Shown piece after piece: positions 1 to 11,436 of a stretch of DNA of 64,000 nucleotides. The notes beneath the pieces are model-generated. The model worked only from the letters and a program-made list of their open reading frames with translations. It was not told the origin of the DNA and made no database searches. The position numbers and the translations under genes were made by a program. The stretch is from Planctomycetota bacterium (GTDB lineage Bacteria > Planctomycetota > UBA1135 > UBA2386), in contig JADLFX010000045.1 in assembly GCA_020849665.1 (NCBI GenBank), forward strand, positions 62,001 to 126,000, written 5' to 3'. The stretch's first letter is position 1. Every line of letters begins with the position of its first letter.

Positions 1-2706
1 TTCGTGGGTCGCTTCCTCAACAACAACGGCTTCGGCGTGGGCAACGTCACCGACCTCTACAACGCGCTGAAGGCGGATGCCCTGGTGTTCGGCCTCGTCA
101 ACCCTCGCCCAGTGGCCGTCAACAACTCCTGGGGCGGCTACTCGAACCTCGGCTTCTCGGGCACCGACGTCAACTCGCGCAACGCCGACAACACGGTCTA
201 CTACAACAACCAGTGCTACGTGTTCTCGGCCGGCAACCTGCCGCCGGGCGAGACCGCGATGTGGGCCGCCACGCCGGGCGCGGCCAAGAACGTCCTCACC
301 GTGGGCGCGGTGCGCGACTATCGCAGTGGGACACTCTTCCCGGGCACGACGGCGGCGTTCTCGCTGCGGGGCACCACCGACTCACGCATCAAGCCGGACA
401 TCGCGGCGCCGGGCGACATCGAGACCTCGTGCGCGTTCGACACGATCAACGCCTACTCGAACAAGAGCGGCACCAGCATGTCCGCCCCGCACGTGACCGG
501 CGTGATCGCGAGCATGGTGCAGGTGTGGCCGCAGCTCAGCTACGCACCCGCGGCGCAGAAGTCGCGCGTGATGGCCAGCGGCGAGGTCGACAACCTGCCG
601 ATCCGCACCACCGACCAGGGCTGCGGCATCGTCAACTCGCAGCGCATCCTCGGCACGCCCAAGGCGGGCGGCAGCACGTACTGGGGCGAGATCTCGGGCA
701 CCGGCGGCTGGCAGTACTTCGACATCGCCATCCCGGCCGACTCCGACACCGTGCGCATCGTCCTCACCTACTGCGAGCCCGAGGCCTCGGCCGGCGCCGC
801 CGCGGCGCGGCTCTATGACCTGCGCATGTACATGGATCTGCCCCCCTACGCCGCGGGCGGCAATGTCGGCGAGTTCAGCATGTCCAGCGCCAACGACACC
901 TCGCTGCATCACTACAGCCACATGCGCAACGGTTCCGGCGCGTTCGCCTACCAGGCCCGCGGCCAGACCGTGCGCTTCAAGGTCTATGGACAGAGCGTCA
1001 CGGGCTTCCCGGCCAAGTGGGCGGCGACGGTGAACACCTACCAGGTGACCCCGTTCGGCGAGCCGGCCGTCACCGTGACGCCCAGCAACACGATCGTCCT
1101 GCCCGGCGCGGCCCTGCAGATCAAGCAGACCATGGCCGTGCAGAGCAACGTCCGCGACTTCGAGGTCGGCCGCCTCTGGCTGAGCAACTACGCGCCGTTC
1201 ACCGTGACCGGCATGGAGCGGTTCACCGAGGACAGCGTGCTGCACCGCTACCTCGCCGGCACGACCTGGCCCAGCAGCCCCTACCCCTCGTTCGCCGAGG
1301 GCATGACCGTCGGCTGGGGCACCCAGCGCACGCTCACCTACAGCCTGCTCGCGCCCGCCGCTGGTGGCGTCTACTCGCTGCAGACCAACGCCACGCACCG
1401 GTCCAGCACGCTCGCGCCCGTGCAGACGTCGATCTGCGTCGACGGCAGCCCGCCCAACTGGGTCACCAACCTGCAGTGCACGACGCACACGCCCGACGTG
1501 TGGTCGAACCAGGGCAACCTCGGATTCGCCTGGACCCCCGCCACCGACAACGGCTGCGCAGGCGTCGACCGGCTGCGCTACGCGCTCCAGGAGGGCCTGT
1601 TCGGCACTCCGAACCTCGACCTGCCCGGCACTGCGGCCGGCACGTCCTTCCCCGACCTCGCCAGCACGGCGTCCGGCTACTTCTTCAACGTGCAGACCTT
1701 CGACCGGGCCGGCAATGCGAGCGGCCGGATCGGGATCGGCCCGATCCGGATCGACCGGACCGCGCCGGCGACCCCGACGGTGAACCTCGCTGGCAGCAGC
1801 TACACCAGCCTCGTCTTCCAGGTCACGGCCACCAGCGGCGACGCGCACAGTGGCCTGAGCGAGATGCGCTACTCGCTGGATGGCACGACCTGGACTCCCT
1901 GGCTCCCCTATCAGGGCACGGTGCGCACGGTCGACCTGAGCGCCGCCAGCTTCGGCGGGCGCCCTGGCCGCGGCTCCGTGTACGTCCAGGTGCAGGATCG
2001 CGCCGGCAACCTGAGCTCGCCCGGCCAGTCGGGGTTCGAGTACTACCCCTGTCCAGGCCTGACGCGCGTGTCCGGTTCCAACACGCTGGAACAGATCACG
2101 CTCGGCTCGTTCCTCCTGGATGGCACCAACCTGGTCGACGCCAACGTGCAGGAGGTGCGCTTCGGCCCGGTGCGCATCCCGCGCAGCAACACCAGCAACC
2201 AGTGGGACAAGGGCTACTTCCGCGTGCTCGGCCCCACGCAGATCGAAGTGCACCCGCCGCAGGGTCTGCCCGCCGGCGCGCATGACATCCTCGTGCGCGG
2301 CCTGCTCTGCACGAGCAACCCGCTGTCCGTGCGGCTGGTGGCGCCCGGCCTGCCGATCCTGCGCACCGTGCCGCTCCTCAAGGGCGGAGAGCCGCAGACC
2401 GTGTTCACCCACCGCGGCACCATGGGCGCCGGCACCCTCGCCTATCTGACCCTCAGTCCAAGCCAGACGCTCTCGATCCTGCCGGGAGTGGTCACCCTCG
2501 GCATCGGCGCGGGGTTCACCAGCCTCACGCTGCTGCCGGTGGGGCTGCCGCATGACGCGGGCACCGGGGTGGCGCGCATCGGGCCCTTCGGGACCACGAC
2601 CGCGTTCGCGGGCGCGACCCTGCACTTCCAGGCGATCGTGCTCGACCCGGCCAACCCGGTCCTGCCCCTGCGCGTGACCGACGTCGGCTCGACGGTCTAT
2701 CAGTGA
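1..2706 (+). CDS. Secreted subtilisin-like (S8) multidomain protease, 5' end outside window
   Basis: The reading frame is open from the first base, so the N-terminus, signal peptide and the catalytic Asp and His lie upstream of the window. What remains is about 901 codons. The S8 motif GTSMSAPH is visible, with the nucleophile Ser at codon 475-477, and so is the oxyanion-hole SAGN with its Asn at 235-237. Downstream come a P-domain-like jelly roll (about residues 220-350), Ig/fibronectin-like segments, including one after DRTAPATPTV near residue 590, and an IPT/TIG-like segment near residue 690. The last 130 residues resemble the C-terminal module of the other secreted proteins in this window (motif LHFQAIVLDP). 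Probably an exported or surface protease. The family is secure, substrates are unknown. Confidence 0.88.
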   Translation, partial: FVGRFLNNNGFGVGNVTDLYNALKADALVFGLVNPRPVAVNNSWGGYSNLGFSGTDVNSRNADNTVYYNNQCYVFSAGNLPPGETAMWAATPGAAKNVLTVGAVRDYRSGTLFPGTTAAFSLRGTTDSRIKPDIAAPGDIETSCAFDTINAYSNKSGTSMSAPHVTGVIASMVQVWPQLSYAPAAQKSRVMASGEVDNLPIRTTDQGCGIVNSQRILGTPKAGGSTYWGEISGTGGWQYFDIAIPADSDTVRIVLTYCEPEASAGAAAARLYDLRMYMDLPPYAAGGNVGEFSMSSANDTSLHHYSHMRNGSGAFAYQARGQTVRFKVYGQSVTGFPAKWAATVNTYQVTPFGEPAVTVTPSNTIVLPGAALQIKQTMAVQSNVRDFEVGRLWLSNYAPFTVTGMERFTEDSVLHRYLAGTTWPSSPYPSFAEGMTVGWGTQRTLTYSLLAPAAGGVYSLQTNATHRSSTLAPVQTSICVDGSPPNWVTNLQCTTHTPDVWSNQGNLGFAWTPATDNGCAGVDRLRYALQEGLFGTPNLDLPGTAAGTSFPDLASTASGYFFNVQTFDRAGNASGRIGIGPIRIDRTAPATPTVNLAGSSYTSLVFQVTATSGDAHSGLSEMRYSLDGTTWTPWLPYQGTVRTVDLSAASFGGRPGRGSVYVQVQDRAGNLSSPGQSGFEYYPCPGLTRVSGSNTLEQITLGSFLLDGTNLVDANVQEVRFGPVRIPRSNTSNQWDKGYFRVLGPTQIEVHPPQGLPAGAHDILVRGLLCTSNPLSVRLVAPGLPILRTVPLLKGGEPQTVFTHRGTMGAGTLAYLTLSPSQTLSILPGVVTLGIGAGFTSLTLLPVGLPHDAGTGVARIGPFGTTTAFAGATLHFQAIVLDPANPVLPLRVTDVGSTVYQ

Positions 2707-2711
2707 GCGCG

Positions 2712-2744
2712 CCCGGGTGCCGCGTGACGCGCGCGGCACCCGGG
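2712..2744. terminator. GC-rich hairpin between convergent genes
   Basis: A perfect 13-bp stem (2712-2724 with 2732-2744) closes a 7-base loop, just after the protease stop and in front of the ftsH stop on the other strand. There is no T-run, so it may end transcription in both directions by structure alone or with Rho. Confidence 0.6.
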
Positions 2745-2795
2745 GCGGCTCGTGGGATCCGGACGACGGCGCCCGACCGCAGACCCCCGCCGCGC

Positions 2796-4730
2796 TCAGA
2801 TCACGCCGCCCACGTCGCGCACGTCGTCGGTGTGCTCGGTCGCCACCACCGGGGCGCCCTTGACCAGGGCCTGGAACGCCGCCGCGTCGAGCGTCTCGCG
2901 ACTCAGGAGTTCCCGGGTGATGGTCTCCAGCAGCGTGCGCCGCTCGCTGAGGATCCCGCGCGCCTCGGCGTAGCACTGGTCGAGGATCTTGCGCACCTCC
3001 GCGTCCACCTGCTGGGCGGTCTCGGCACTCACGTCGAGCTGGAAACCGCCGTCGCCGAGGAACACCGGGCCCTGCTGGCGGCCGCAGTGGGTGAGGCCCA
3101 CGGCGTCGCTCATGCCGTACATGCACACCATCTGGCGGGCCATGTCGGTGGCGCGCTCCAGGTCGTTGGCGGCGCCGGTGCTGACCTCGCTGAACACCAC
3201 GTCCTCGGCGGCGCGCCCGCCCAGGAGGCCCTTGATCCGGTCGAGCAGCTCGGAACGGGTCATGAGGAACTGGTTGTCCTCGGGCACCTGCAGCGTGTAG
3301 CCGAGTGCGGCGCGGCCGCGCGGCACGATGCTGATCTTGACCACGGGATCGGCGTACTTGGAGAACGCCGCGACCAGCGCGTGGCCGACCTCGTGGTACG
3401 CCACACGCTCCTTCTCCTGCGGATCCAGTCGGCGGCTGCGGCGCTCGGGACCAGCCACCACCTTCTCGATGGCCTCCTCGAGGTCCTTCTGCGCGATCTT
3501 CGTGGCGCCGCGCCGCGCGGCCAGCAGGGCCGCCTCGTTCACGGTGTTGGCGAGGTCCGCGCCGGAGAAGCCGGGCGTGCCCTTGGCGATGCGCCGCAGG
3601 TCGATGCCCGGCTCGAGCGGCTTGCCCTGCACGTGCACGCGCAGGATCGCCTCGCGCCCGTCGATGTCGGGCGCGTCGATCACCACCTGGCGGTCGAAGC
3701 GGCCGGGGCGCAGCAGCGCGCGGTCCAGGACGTCGGGGCGGTTGGTGGCGGCCAGCAGGATCACGCCGGCGTTGGCCTCGAAGCCGTCCATCTCCACCAG
3801 GAGCTGGTTGAGGGTCTGTTCGCGCTCGTCGTTCACCGCCCCCACGTGCACCCCGCGCGCGCGGCCGATCGCGTCGAGCTCGTCGATGAAGATGATGCAC
3901 GGCGCCTTGGCCTTGGCCTGCACGAAGAGGTCGCGCACCCGTGCCGCGCCCACGCCGACGAACATCTCCACGAAGTCGCTGCCCGAGAGCTGGAAGAACG
4001 GCACGCCCGCCTCGCCGGCGACGGCTCGCGCCAGCAGGGTCTTGCCCGTGCCGGGCGGGCCGACCAGGAGCACGCCCTTGGGGATCTTGGCGCCGAGGGC
4101 GCGGAAGCGTTCGGGGGTCTTGAGGAACTCGACCACCTCGCGCAGCTCGGTCTTGGCCTCGTCGCAGCCGGCCACGTCGGCGAAGGTCACGCCGGTCTCC
4201 TTGTCGGCGACCAGCTTGGCCTTGGAACGTCCGAAGCTGAGCATCCCCTGGCCGGGGGCGCGCCGCAGCATCATCAGGAAGAGCAACGTGAGCACGCCGA
4301 GCGGCAGCAGCCAGCCCCAGAAGAACTGCGCGAACGGCGAGGGCCGCACGCCCACGAACTTCACGCCGCGCTTCTCGAGCTCCTCGGTGAGCTTGGGGTC
4401 GTCCACCACCGTGGTGCGGAACAGGTACGGCTCCAGGTCGGCGGCGGTCGGTGGCTTGGCATCCGGCTGGGTCGCGAGCGTTTCGGCCTTGGGCTGGACC
4501 TTGCCGACGATCTCGTCCGTGCTGACGGTGACTTCCACGACCTCGCCCTGGGCGAGGCGCTGCTTGAACTCGCTGTATGGGATCGTGCGGGTGCCCAGCC
4601 CGGCGGCCAGCTCCTGCCAGAGCCAGAGCACGAGCAGGAGCGTCGTCATGTACAGCAGCGGCACGCGCCAGGCGGGCGGAGGCGGCTTCTTTCCCGGAGG
4701 CGTCCCCGGCGGAGGCGGATTCGGTTGCAT
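2796..4730 (-). CDS. ftsH: ATP-dependent zinc metalloprotease FtsH
   Basis: Membrane-anchored AAA+ protease that degrades misfolded and regulatory membrane proteins. 644 residues, normal for the family. There is a proline-rich N-terminus, a first TM helix at about 24-40, a periplasmic domain, a second TM at about 138-155, Walker A GPPGTGKT at 224-231, Walker B FIDELDA near 281-287, an SRH with RPGRFDR, and the zinc site HEVGH at 446-450. Most FtsH have HEAGH, so Ala to Val here is a mild variant. The third zinc ligand is the Asp in TGAANDL. A TAGCTT hexamer ends 9 bases before the ATG and no Shine-Dalgarno sequence is present, suggesting a leaderless mRNA. It lies 88 bp downstream of the antiporter gene on the same strand. 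Confidence 0.97.
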   Translation of the reverse strand: MQPNPPPPGTPPGKKPPPPAWRVPLLYMTTLLLVLWLWQELAAGLGTRTIPYSEFKQRLAQGEVVEVTVSTDEIVGKVQPKAETLATQPDAKPPTAADLEPYLFRTTVVDDPKLTEELEKRGVKFVGVRPSPFAQFFWGWLLPLGVLTLLFLMMLRRAPGQGMLSFGRSKAKLVADKETGVTFADVAGCDEAKTELREVVEFLKTPERFRALGAKIPKGVLLVGPPGTGKTLLARAVAGEAGVPFFQLSGSDFVEMFVGVGAARVRDLFVQAKAKAPCIIFIDELDAIGRARGVHVGAVNDEREQTLNQLLVEMDGFEANAGVILLAATNRPDVLDRALLRPGRFDRQVVIDAPDIDGREAILRVHVQGKPLEPGIDLRRIAKGTPGFSGADLANTVNEAALLAARRGATKIAQKDLEEAIEKVVAGPERRSRRLDPQEKERVAYHEVGHALVAAFSKYADPVVKISIVPRGRAALGYTLQVPEDNQFLMTRSELLDRIKGLLGGRAAEDVVFSEVSTGAANDLERATDMARQMVCMYGMSDAVGLTHCGRQQGPVFLGDGGFQLDVSAETAQQVDAEVRKILDQCYAEARGILSERRTLLETITRELLSRETLDAAAFQALVKGAPVVATEHTDDVRDVGGVI

Positions 4731-4739
4731 CCGCCGGAC

Positions 4740-4745
4740 AAGCTA
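4740..4745 (-). promoter_or_regulatory. -10 element of ftsH (leaderless type)
   Basis: TAGCTT on the minus strand ends 9 bases before the ftsH ATG. A possible -35 (TTGCTT) lies 15 bases further upstream. Inferred from position and from the repeated pattern at other genes. Confidence 0.55.
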
Positions 4746-4818
4746 CCCGGAAACCCCTGGAAGCAAGTTTCCTGGTCGTGCGCGGCGGCCAGAAAACCCG
4801 CTCGGAGCCGTGCCGGGT

Positions 4819-6687
4819 TCACGGCGCGCGGAAGCGCAGCGCCGCGTCGCCCATCCGCTGCGCGGGGCCCAGCAGCACCGCCACGTCGCCCGGCTCCATG
4901 CGGGTCTCGGGCCCGATGTGGGTGAGGACTTCCGTGCCGCGCCGCACGGCCACCAGCGTGCAGCCCGTGAGCGTGCGCAGCGCGACCTCCTGGACGGACT
5001 TGCCGGCGAGCACCGACCCGGCCTCGACGCGGAACGACTCCACGCTCAGCTCGGGGATGTAGTCGGCGAAGCGGGCTGGGTCGGGGCCGGTCGGGCGCGC
5101 GGCCTTCTCGATCGCGAACGCGCCTTCGCGCACCTCGCGCACCTGGCGGCCGATCTCGTCGTCGGGGACCAGGAAGTGCCGCAGGGCGCGCACGAGGATC
5201 TCGACCGTGGTCTCCAACTCCAGGGGCACCACGTCGCGCACGCCTTCGCGCAGGAGCGGCGCGACCTCGCCGAGGTAGGTGGCGCGCACGATGAGGCGCA
5301 CGTGCGGGTTGAGGCGGCGGGCGAGTGCGACGGTGCGACGCGTGGCCTCCGCGTCGTTGGTGGCGATGACCAGTAGCCGCGCGCGCTCGATGCCCGCGGA
5401 GCGCAGCACCACGGGCCGCGTGGCATCGCCGACGAACGCCCTGCCGCCTGCGGTCTGGATCAGGTGGACGGTGGCCGCGTTCAGCTCGATCCCGACGTGC
5501 GGGACGCCCACGCGCTCGAGGGCGCGCCGCACCGCCTGCCCGGTGGTGCCGAGGCCGACCAGGATCGCGTGGTCGCGCACTTCGTCGCCCACGCCGCGAT
5601 CTGCGGGCCCTGGGCCGATCGGACGCGTGTCGGGGCGCCGGTGGGTGAGCGCGTCGCCGATCAGGAAGAGCACGGGCGTGAGCGCGATCGACACCACGGC
5701 CACGACCACGAAGAGGGACTTCACGTCGGCCGGGAGCAGCGTTCCGCCGCTCGGCACCTGCATCAGCACGAACGCGAACTCGCCCACCTGCGCGAGCCAC
5801 AACGCGGTGCGCAGCTGCACCCATCCGGGCAGGCCGAGGAAGCGCGTGATCGGGAACACGATGAGGGCCTTCGCCGCGAGCAGGGCGGCGAGCAGGCCGA
5901 GCGCCTGGAGCGGCCGTTCCGCCACCACGGCCGGGTCGAAGAGCATGCCGATGCTCACGAAGAACATGCTGGTGAGGGCGTCGCGCAGCGGTTCGACCTC
6001 GCCCTGCACGAGGTGGCGGTACGGCGACTCGCCCAGGACCAGTCCGGCAAGGAACGCGCCGAGCGCCATCGACAGGCCCATGGCGCCGGTGGCCAGGGCC
6101 GTGCCGAAGCAGAGCGTGATCACCGTGAGCACGAGGATCTCGCGGCTGCGGGTGCGGACCACGAGGCTCAGGACCCTGGGGATCACGAACCAGGCGCCGG
6201 TCACCAGGGCTGCGAGCCCGAGGAACGAGAGGCCGATGCGTGGGAGCAGCCCTTCCTCCCCGGCGCCGGCGAGGAGGGGCACCAGCAGGATCATCGGCAC
6301 CACCACCAGGTCCTGCGCCAGCGAGATCGCGATCGACGGCCGGCCCGCTGGGGAGTCGATCTCGCCGCGGTCCGAGAGCAGGCGCAGGATCGAGGTGGTG
6401 CTCGAGTGCGTGACCAGGAAGCCGAGGAAGAGCGACTGCGCGAGGCTCAGGCCGCCCAGCAGGCCCGCGACCGCGCCGGCCGCCAGGGTGAGGCCGACCT
6501 GCAGCCCGCCGCCGAGGAGCACGTAGCGCCGCAGCCGCACGACCTGGGCGAACGAGAGTTCGAGCCCGACCGAGAAGAGCAGCACGACCACCCCGATCTC
6601 GGCGAGCCGGTCGACCAGCGCCTGGTTCGCCACCACCCCGAGCCCGTGCGGCCCGACCAGGACGCCCACCGCCAGGAACCCACCCAT
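4819..6687 (-). CDS. CPA2 (KefB-type) monovalent cation:proton antiporter with TrkA-N and TrkA-C domains
   Basis: Inner-membrane cation/H+ exchanger. From the ATG at 6687 there are 622 residues. About 12 hydrophobic helices fill residues 1-355, beginning with the family signature [11 protein letters not shown] Rossmann TrkA-N domain follows at about 375-500 ([14 protein letters not shown]) and a TrkA-C domain at about 535-620. The TM1 sequence typical of the family is encoded upstream of this ATG: the same frame stays open to a TAA at 6823-6825 and reads LELALLTGLCV and so on, but it holds no ATG, GTG or TTG. The best biological start is therefore probably a non-canonical ATC at 6774 (giving an N-terminus xDPTVLEL), 6 bases after a TACCTT hexamer. 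The ATG at 6687 is the safe annotated start. Confidence 0.9.
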   Translation of the reverse strand: MGGFLAVGVLVGPHGLGVVANQALVDRLAEIGVVVLLFSVGLELSFAQVVRLRRYVLLGGGLQVGLTLAAGAVAGLLGGLSLAQSLFLGFLVTHSSTTSILRLLSDRGEIDSPAGRPSIAISLAQDLVVVPMILLVPLLAGAGEEGLLPRIGLSFLGLAALVTGAWFVIPRVLSLVVRTRSREILVLTVITLCFGTALATGAMGLSMALGAFLAGLVLGESPYRHLVQGEVEPLRDALTSMFFVSIGMLFDPAVVAERPLQALGLLAALLAAKALIVFPITRFLGLPGWVQLRTALWLAQVGEFAFVLMQVPSGGTLLPADVKSLFVVVAVVSIALTPVLFLIGDALTHRRPDTRPIGPGPADRGVGDEVRDHAILVGLGTTGQAVRRALERVGVPHVGIELNAATVHLIQTAGGRAFVGDATRPVVLRSAGIERARLLVIATNDAEATRRTVALARRLNPHVRLIVRATYLGEVAPLLREGVRDVVPLELETTVEILVRALRHFLVPDDEIGRQVREVREGAFAIEKAARPTGPDPARFADYIPELSVESFRVEAGSVLAGKSVQEVALRTLTGCTLVAVRRGTEVLTHIGPETRMEPGDVAVLLGPAQRMGDAALRFRAP

Positions 6688-6780
6688 CGGGGGCAGACGC
6701 AGGGCATGAAAGGCAACCGCGACAGCAACGCAGAGCCCCGTCAGCAGTGCCAGTTCCAGGACCGTGGGATCGATCCCGGC

Positions 6781-6786
6781 AAGGTA
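6781..6786 (-). promoter_or_regulatory. -10-like element of the antiporter gene, next to the palindromic repeat
   Basis: TACCTT on the minus strand. TTGCTC inside the adjacent repeat lies 16 bases upstream and could act as a -35. An in-frame ATC follows after 6 bases. Inference only. Confidence 0.4.
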
Positions 6787-6789
6787 CGC

Positions 6790-6863
6790 CCGAAACGACT
6801 CTGAGCAATCTCGACGGTCGTGTTACGCCTCCGTAACACGACCGTCGAGATTGCTCAGAGTCG
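6790..6863. repeat. Palindromic repeat, copy A (perfect 32-bp arms)
   Basis: Arms 6796-6827 and 6832-6863 are exact reverse complements around a 4-base loop (CCTC). The left end also carries CCGAAA. Nearly the same sequence recurs at 32851-32930. It sits between the 3' end of the secreted protein gene (stop at 6872) and the 5' end of the antiporter gene. No transposase is nearby, so it looks like a MITE- or REP-type element that may also act as a terminator. Confidence 0.9.
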
Positions 6864-6871
6864 CGTCAGGC

Positions 6872-7870
6872 TCAGTACGTCAGTTCGGTGACGATGCCGA
6901 CGCCGATCTGGACGGAGCCGGTGGGAGAGGTGGCGTTCGTGAGGTTGTAGATGCGCGTGTGGGGGTCGTAGCCACCGATCGTGGTGCGGATCGAGGGGCT
7001 GGCCACGAGGGCCGTGAGGCTCGCATCCGCGGCGACGGCCTGTGCCTGCAGCGTGAGGCCGAAGTTCTCGTAGTGCAGAGGGATGTTGAACGTGGCCGTC
7101 CCGGTCGCGCTCAGCGGCTTCTGCATGAGCAGCAGTACATCCTGGTGGACGAGGCACCCCTGGCTGAACGGCAGCGGAATGGGCGCGGGCAGCAGCTGGG
7201 TGCCGAGCAGGAGCACTCCCGTGCCCGAAGCAGGGCCGGTCGTCAGGTTGTAGTTGAGCGTGGACGTGGCGGTGGTTGCCGCGCCACCGGTGGTCGCCAT
7301 CGCGAGGCCGCACGCGGTGCCCGTGACTACGTTCACCGCCGCCTGCGTGAAGCTCGTGTCGTGCGAGTAGCTCCCGGCTGGAATCGCGTACGTCGTGTAC
7401 TCGATCAGGAGGTTCCCCAGGGCAGTGGCGTACGGGAATGGCTGGTCCAGTGGGAACTGCGTCACGAACGGCGCGGGCGTCGGCGTGCTCGGTTGTGCGG
7501 GCAGGTTCACCAGCTTCCGGGTGAACACGATCTTGTAGTCTGCGCCGACATTGCTCGCGAACGTGCCGCTCGCCGACCATGGGCTCGTCGACGTGCTGCT
7601 CATCGCGATCTCGAGGTCGACGCCGGTCTTCGCCGCTGCCGCAAGGCCGCCTTGCCCCCGGAGCGCGATCTTCTGGACCGCGAGCCCGGCCACGCCCACG
7701 AGGCGCTTGTCGTAGAGGTACTGGACCTTGTGCTGCGTGCCGAGTCCGAACGGGTAGGCCGTGTATGAGTTCGCCTCGGTCGTCGCGTAGCGGCTCGGCA
7801 CGACCGTGGTCTGCTGGGCCTGGAGGCCGGCGAAGAGGAAGGGAAGGGCGAGGAGGTTGTGGTAGCGCAT
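6872..7870 (-). CDS. Secreted protein of the window's paralogous family (copy 1)
   Basis: 332 residues from the ATG at 7870. The start was chosen because it opens a clear Sec signal peptide, MRYHNLLALPFLFAGLQAQ. An in-frame ATG further upstream adds only a polar, non-signal stretch. The mature protein begins with VVPSRYATTEAN and a PFGLG motif, also seen in the genes at 8001 and 15970. It continues with a beta-rich middle and ends with a module containing LPFSQGCLVHQDV and the tail QIGVGIVTELTY. No enzymatic motif was recognised. It lies 130 bp downstream of its tandem paralogue on the same strand, and repeat copy A follows its stop by 8 bases. Function unknown; probably extracellular or surface-exposed. 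Confidence 0.85.
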   Translation of the reverse strand: MRYHNLLALPFLFAGLQAQQTTVVPSRYATTEANSYTAYPFGLGTQHKVQYLYDKRLVGVAGLAVQKIALRGQGGLAAAAKTGVDLEIAMSSTSTSPWSASGTFASNVGADYKIVFTRKLVNLPAQPSTPTPAPFVTQFPLDQPFPYATALGNLLIEYTTYAIPAGSYSHDTSFTQAAVNVVTGTACGLAMATTGGAATTATSTLNYNLTTGPASGTGVLLLGTQLLPAPIPLPFSQGCLVHQDVLLLMQKPLSATGTATFNIPLHYENFGLTLQAQAVAADASLTALVASPSIRTTIGGYDPHTRIYNLTNATSPTGSVQIGVGIVTELTY

Positions 7871-7990
7871 GGGGGAGGCCTTGCTTCGGCTGGTGGGTCC
7901 GTCCCGCAGGGAATCCGATCGCTGCATGGCGGCGCGGCGCAAGATCCCCGCGGACTTGCCTCCGACGCGCCTGCTGGTCGGAGAGGTTCC

Positions 7991-8009
7991 CCGAAACGAC
8001 TCAGAGTCG
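7991..8009. repeat. Deletion-scar remnant of the palindromic repeat
   Basis: CCGAAACGACT, identical to the left terminus of the repeat, is joined directly to CAGAGTCG from its right arm. The whole central palindrome is missing. It overlaps the stop codon of the gene at 8001-9008. Confidence 0.65.
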
Positions 8010-9008
8010 CAGTTCAACGACCGGGGCGACGGTGGTCCAGGCGCTGCCGAAGGGCAGGGTCACGCTGCCGATGTTGAACACGGTCGAGACGGGGTAGGCC
8101 CCGCCGATCGTGGTGATGCGTGTGGCGGTCGCGGGCATGCGCGTCAGCGCCGGGTCGGCGGCGACCACCTGGCTGTGCAAGACCGCGAGGAACATCCCCC
8201 GCGCGACAGGCAGCGAGAACCGGGCCGCCCCGCCCGCGCCCACCGCACCGGCCAGGATCACCGGCGCGTCCTGGTACAGGAAGCAGGAACCCACGGGGAG
8301 GCGCAGCGGCGCCGGCAACACGGTGGTGCCGAGGAGCAGGAGCGCGATCCCGCCGGGCGGGGCCGATTCCACTTCCCATGCGAGATCGGAGCCGTTCGGC
8401 GGCACCGTCCCGCCGGTGATCCTCACGAAGATCTGGCCGCAGTCGAACCCGCGGTACTCCTCGCGCGCGGGTTCCCATCCGACCGCATCGATCGCGTATG
8501 CGCCTCCCGGCTGGTTGTGGATGCGCCCCTCCACCACCAGGGTCCCGGCGGCACTCATGTACAGATAGGGCACATCGAACGGGAACGGGATCGCGAACGG
8601 CCGTGGCCACGAGCCCGCGGGCGGCAGACCGGGCAGCTGCACCAGCTTGCGCTGGAACACCGTCACGACCTGCGCGCCGTGATTGGCGGGGAAGTGCGTG
8701 GCGGGGGCGAGTGGATCGCGCGGAGAGGTCGACACGAGCAGCTCGAGGTCGACGTTGGCCTTGGCGCCGTTGTCGGCGCGCCCGTCGCCACGCCACGCGA
8801 GTCCGCGCAGGATCGCGGTCGGCGGCGTGCCCACGATGCCTGCGCCGTAGAGGTGCTGCACGCGCCCCTGCGTGCCGAGGCCGAAGGGCTGGTCCGCCCA
8901 GTTCGATCCTTCGCGCGTCGCGTGATTGGCAGGCACCACGACGGAATTCTGGGCAGGGAGTGCGGCGCAGGCCGCGAGGAGAACCAACAGGAACGAGCCG
9001 TCCTTCAT
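8001..9008 (-). CDS. Secreted protein of the window's paralogous family (copy 2)
   Basis: 335 residues from the ATG at 9008, with signal peptide MKDGSFLLVLLAACAALPAQ. GGAGG lies 8 bases before the start, so this member has a normal ribosome site. The mature start VVVPANHATREG and the PFGLGTQ motif match copy 1. The C-terminus has LPVGSCFLYQDAP, then SQVVAADPALTRMP and TTIGG. It is a tandem duplicate of the gene at 6872, now considerably diverged. The stop codon lies inside the 19-bp remnant of the palindromic repeat, so the last codons were probably shaped by that element. Function unknown; secreted. Confidence 0.85.
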   Translation of the reverse strand: MKDGSFLLVLLAACAALPAQNSVVVPANHATREGSNWADQPFGLGTQGRVQHLYGAGIVGTPPTAILRGLAWRGDGRADNGAKANVDLELLVSTSPRDPLAPATHFPANHGAQVVTVFQRKLVQLPGLPPAGSWPRPFAIPFPFDVPYLYMSAAGTLVVEGRIHNQPGGAYAIDAVGWEPAREEYRGFDCGQIFVRITGGTVPPNGSDLAWEVESAPPGGIALLLLGTTVLPAPLRLPVGSCFLYQDAPVILAGAVGAGGAARFSLPVARGMFLAVLHSQVVAADPALTRMPATATRITTIGGAYPVSTVFNIGSVTLPFGSAWTTVAPVVELRL

Positions 9009-9138
9009 GGCGAGACCTCCGGACTGGCGGGGGCGATGACGGGCAGGATCGTAGCCACCGCCGCACACGCGGGGGCGAGGCGACGCGGGGTCGTTCCGCC
9101 CGGAGCGCGCTTGGCGGCGCGGGAAAAGCGCGCGGCGG

Positions 9139-9192
9139 CGTCGCGCGTCGTGTTACGGTGGCGTGACGCGACCGTCGATGTTGCTCTGAGTC
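9139..9192. repeat. Degenerate copy of the palindromic repeat
   Basis: The right arm CGACCGTCGA...TTGCTC...GAGTC is recognisable with several substitutions, and CGTGTTACG of the left arm is kept, but the outer left arm is lost. It runs right up to the ATG of the E1 gene and so forms its immediate upstream region. Confidence 0.7.

Positions 9193-11432
<2,240 letters not shown>

Positions 11433-11436
<4 letters not shown>

Noticed and set aside
382-3900. A very long minus-strand reading frame (about 1170 codons) across the protease and ftsH genes
   Set aside because: Antisense shadow of GC-rich coding DNA: Arg/Ala/His-rich, no domains, and it overlaps two well-supported genes.
2703-4925. A 740-codon plus-strand frame opposite ftsH
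   Set aside because: Mirror of the ftsH codons. Composition dominated by His, Glu, Ala and Arg with no recognisable fold.
6790-6863. Reading the palindromes as a CRISPR array
   Set aside because: Copies are not regularly spaced, there are no spacers and no cas genes. They are inverted, not direct, repeats.
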